Shown in pieces: positions 6,778 through 9,369 of a stretch of DNA of 9,369 nucleotides. The DNA is taken from NCBI GenBank assembly GCA_035553895.1, contig DATMJI010000134.1:1-9369 (forward strand). Direction: 5' to 3'. The stretch comes from JADDRA01 sp035553895 (GTDB lineage: Bacteria > Actinomycetota > Acidimicrobiia > Acidimicrobiales > CADCSY01). Position 1 is the first letter of the stretch, and each line of letters starts with the position of its first letter. Under the pieces are notes generated by a model. That model did no database searches. It was not told the origin of the DNA and saw nothing but the letters and a program-made list of their open reading frames with translations. The position numbers and the translations under genes were made by a program.

Positions 6778-6825
6778 TTCTGGTGGTCCCGGCGGGCCGC
6801 CGGCGGCGTCTGCTGACCACCAGAA
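6778..6825 (-). terminator. Long hairpin after prfC, possible terminator or attenuator
   Basis: The arms ttctggtggtc (6778-6788) and gaccaccagaa (6815-6825) are perfect 11-bp complements. The 26-base loop contains a second perfect palindrome, ccggcgg (6789-6795) and ccgccgg (6797-6803). The structure begins 43 bases after the release factor stop, a usual place for a terminator, but no U tract follows on the minus strand. An extra copy of one arm, accacc at 6771-6776, can pair with ggtggt at 6782-6787, giving an alternative fold that excludes the main stem. Confidence 0.5.
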
Positions 6826-6867
6826 CGGCGGTCGGGGCGGTCCCGGCCCACCCGGCCAGCGACCCTG

Positions 6868-8463
<1,596 letters not shown>

Positions 8464-8522
8464 GTGCTCGCCCTCATCCTCGCGCTGCTCCGGTCCCTCC
8501 AGCCGCCGTGTCGCCTCGACGC

Positions 8523-8528
8523 AGGGTA
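8523..8528 (-). promoter_or_regulatory. prfC: -10-like element for prfC
   Basis: TACCCT on the minus strand, the same hexamer as before the AfsR-like gene, lies 59 bases upstream of the prfC start. A weak -35-like GTGACC sits at 8548-8553 with a long, 19-base spacer. This would place the promoter across that of the divergent tRNA gene. Confidence 0.35.
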
Positions 8529-8536
8529 CCGGGCGC

Positions 8537-8542
8537 TAGGGT
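8537..8542 (+). promoter_or_regulatory. -10-like element for tRNA-Pro
   Basis: TAGGGT ends 10 bases before the mature tRNA 5' end, fitting TANNNT. A weak -35-like ctcgac at 8515-8520 has a 16-base spacer. The position suggests a very short 5' leader on the tRNA precursor. Confidence 0.45.
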
Positions 8543-8552
8543 GGTCCGGTCA

Positions 8553-8630
8553 CGGGCTGTGGCGCAGCTTGGTTAGCGCGCTTGACTGGGGGTCAAGAGG
8601 TCGGGAGTTCAAATCTCCCCAGCCCGACCA
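8553..8630 (+). tRNA. tRNA-Pro (anticodon GGG), CCA encoded
   Basis: The full cloverleaf folds without mismatch. The acceptor stem is cgggctg (8553-8559) with cagcccg (8620-8626). The D stem is gcgc with gcgc (8576-8579). The anticodon stem is cttga (8581-8585) with tcaag (8593-8597). The T stem is gggag (8603-8607) with ctccc (8615-8619), with loop ttcaaat. The anticodon loop ctggggg gives GGG at 8588-8590, which reads the proline codons CCC and CCU. Discriminator A at 8627 is followed by a genomically encoded CCA. There is no sign of an intron, and no second copy of the 3' end in this window that would mark an integration site. Confidence 0.97.
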
Positions 8631-8639
8631 ACTCCCTTC

Positions 8640-8689
8640 GTTCTCGGCGCGTTTGCGCTCCCTCTGGGGGTGCAAACCGCGCCGAGAAC
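8640..8689. terminator. Long bulged hairpin between tRNA-Pro and the nuclease gene
   Basis: The left arm gttctcggcgcg followed by tttgc (8640-8656) pairs with gcaaa and cgcgccgagaac (8672-8689), a 17-bp stem broken only by one extra c at 8677. The 15-base loop can add a few ccc/ggg pairs. It starts 9 bases after the tRNA CCA and ends 30 bases before the convergent stop codon, so it is well placed to end transcription from both sides. No T tract follows. It could also be a copy of a dispersed palindromic element. Confidence 0.6.
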
Positions 8690-8719
8690 TGGAGGGTGTC
8701 GGCGCACCGGCGGCCAGCC

Positions 8720-9369
8720 TCAGGGCCGGTCGCCGAGGTGGGCCACCTCCCAGGCCCGGTACACCTCGGGACGGAGGCGGCCCCGGTCGGCCACGTCGAT
8801 CCCGGCCCGGCGGGCCCAGGCCCGCAGCTCGGCCGTCGAGGGGGGCGGGGAGGCGGGCGCGGTGGCGAGGCCGTCGTCTCCCGCTCCGATCAGCAACCGG
8901 GCCGGCGCCTCCGCCTCGGCCCAGGCGTAAGCCGCCGCCAGGTAGCGATAGGTCCACTCCTCGGCCAGCTTGCGGTTCTCGCAGAACACGAGGGGGATCG
9001 ACGGCCAGCGGACCTGGAGCTCGGCCAGGCCGTCGGCGATCTGTGCCGGCCGCACGTGCCGGAGGGCGAACACCTGGGAGTAGCGGTCCTCGACCACCAC
9101 AGCCGCCCGGGGCAGCGACGCCAGCTCGCCCATGGCGTAGCGCAGGCGCCCGCCTGTGAGGCTGGAGACGAGGTCGGGAAGGGATTTGCGCTCCACGGCC
9201 GCCACCACCCGGGCTCGGTGGGTCACGGCGTAATCGCCGCACGCCAGTCCCCGGGTCTCGGTGCGCACCGGCTGGCCGGCGAAGCGGTAGCCGTAATGCT
9301 CGTGGGCGTCGACCAGGATGGTCAGCTCGGCGATCCCGGCGGCCCGGGCCCGGGTGGTGGCGGCCGTGG
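8720..9369 (-). CDS. ERCC4/XPF-type nuclease with Lsr2-like C-terminus (5' end beyond the window)
   Basis: The gene runs off the right edge, leaving 215 codons. Numbered from the first complete visible codon (9367), the ERCC4 nuclease fold shows ILVDAHEHYGYRF (17-29), CGDYAV (43-48) and ERKSLPD (59-65). The last fits the XPF signature ERKx3D, and with Asp20, Glu23 and Asp45 the catalytic set is intact. SLTGGRLRYAMGEL and VVVEDRY follow, as expected for this fold. A Pro/Ser linker then leads to a tail at about 179-210 that resembles the Lsr2 C-terminal DNA-binding domain, including LRAWARR and an RGR at 195-197 like the AT-hook-like motif of Lsr2. A GTG at 9268 is only an internal valine, because the conserved first nuclease motif lies upstream of it in the same frame. 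It probably cuts branched or damaged DNA; the family is little characterised experimentally and the substrate is unknown. It is convergent with tRNA-Pro. Confidence 0.82.
   Translation of the reverse strand, partial: TAATTRARAAGIAELTILVDAHEHYGYRFAGQPVRTETRGLACGDYAVTHRARVVAAVERKSLPDLVSSLTGGRLRYAMGELASLPRAAVVVEDRYSQVFALRHVRPAQIADGLAELQVRWPSIPLVFCENRKLAEEWTYRYLAAAYAWAEAEAPARLLIGAGDDGLATAPASPPPSTAELRAWARRAGIDVADRGRLRPEVYRAWEVAHLGDRP

Noticed and set aside
6626..6867. CRISPR array in the repeat-rich spacer
   Set aside because: The units are 11 bp and directly adjacent with no unique spacers, and no cas gene is near.
8603..8630. tRNA-Pro 3' end as an integration (att) site
   Set aside because: No second copy of the tRNA 3' end, integrase or phage-like gene is present in the window.
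8720..9268. Nuclease gene starting at the GTG at 9268
   Set aside because: The frame continues upstream to the window edge and encodes the first ERCC4 motif (ILVDAHE), so 9268 is internal.

Overview
The window is GC-rich DNA, almost certainly from an actinobacterium (Actinomycetota). Three things point there: a large SARP/AfsR-type regulator, a nuclease ending in an Lsr2-like DNA-binding tail (Lsr2 is an actinobacterial nucleoid protein), and codon use so GC-biased that I find only one TTA leucine codon in the window's genes. An Acidimicrobiia-type or uncultured actinobacterial lineage is possible, but the sequence alone does not settle it. Coding density is high and no gene-free stretch exceeds about 245 bases.

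Layout. (1) Bases 54-965, minus: a membrane-anchored metallophosphoesterase with the full purple acid phosphatase motif set. (2) A 108-bp divergent promoter region with overlapping dyads. (3) Bases 1074-4082, plus: a 1002-residue AfsR-like regulator (winged helix, BTAD, NB-ARC-type NTPase, TPR-like C-terminus). (4) A 9-bp convergent gap. (5) Bases 4092-6625, minus: a two-gene copper unit, a CopB-type (CPH) P1B ATPase whose stop overlaps the start of a type 1 copper cupredoxin lipoprotein by 4 bp. (6) A 242-bp spacer with a six-unit 11-bp tandem repeat, a perfect 11-bp inverted repeat with a competing partner, and a further dyad near the ATPase ribosome binding site. (7) Bases 6868-8463, minus: peptide chain release factor 3. 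(8) A compact divergent promoter region, then tRNA-Pro(GGG) on the plus strand at 8553-8630, followed by a long hairpin. (9) From 8720 to the right edge, minus and cut by the edge: an ERCC4/XPF-type nuclease fused to an Lsr2-like C-terminal domain, with its catalytic motifs intact.

How the genes work together. The clearest functional unit is copper handling: the ATPase would export copper across the membrane, and the co-translated cupredoxin lipoprotein would bind it outside. The phosphatase and the AfsR-like gene are divergently transcribed and may share regulation, though nothing proves it. Release factor 3 and the tRNA are housekeeping genes. The ERCC4-Lsr2 fusion is the most unusual protein: its architecture suggests a structure-specific nuclease directed to DNA by an AT-hook-like RGR motif.
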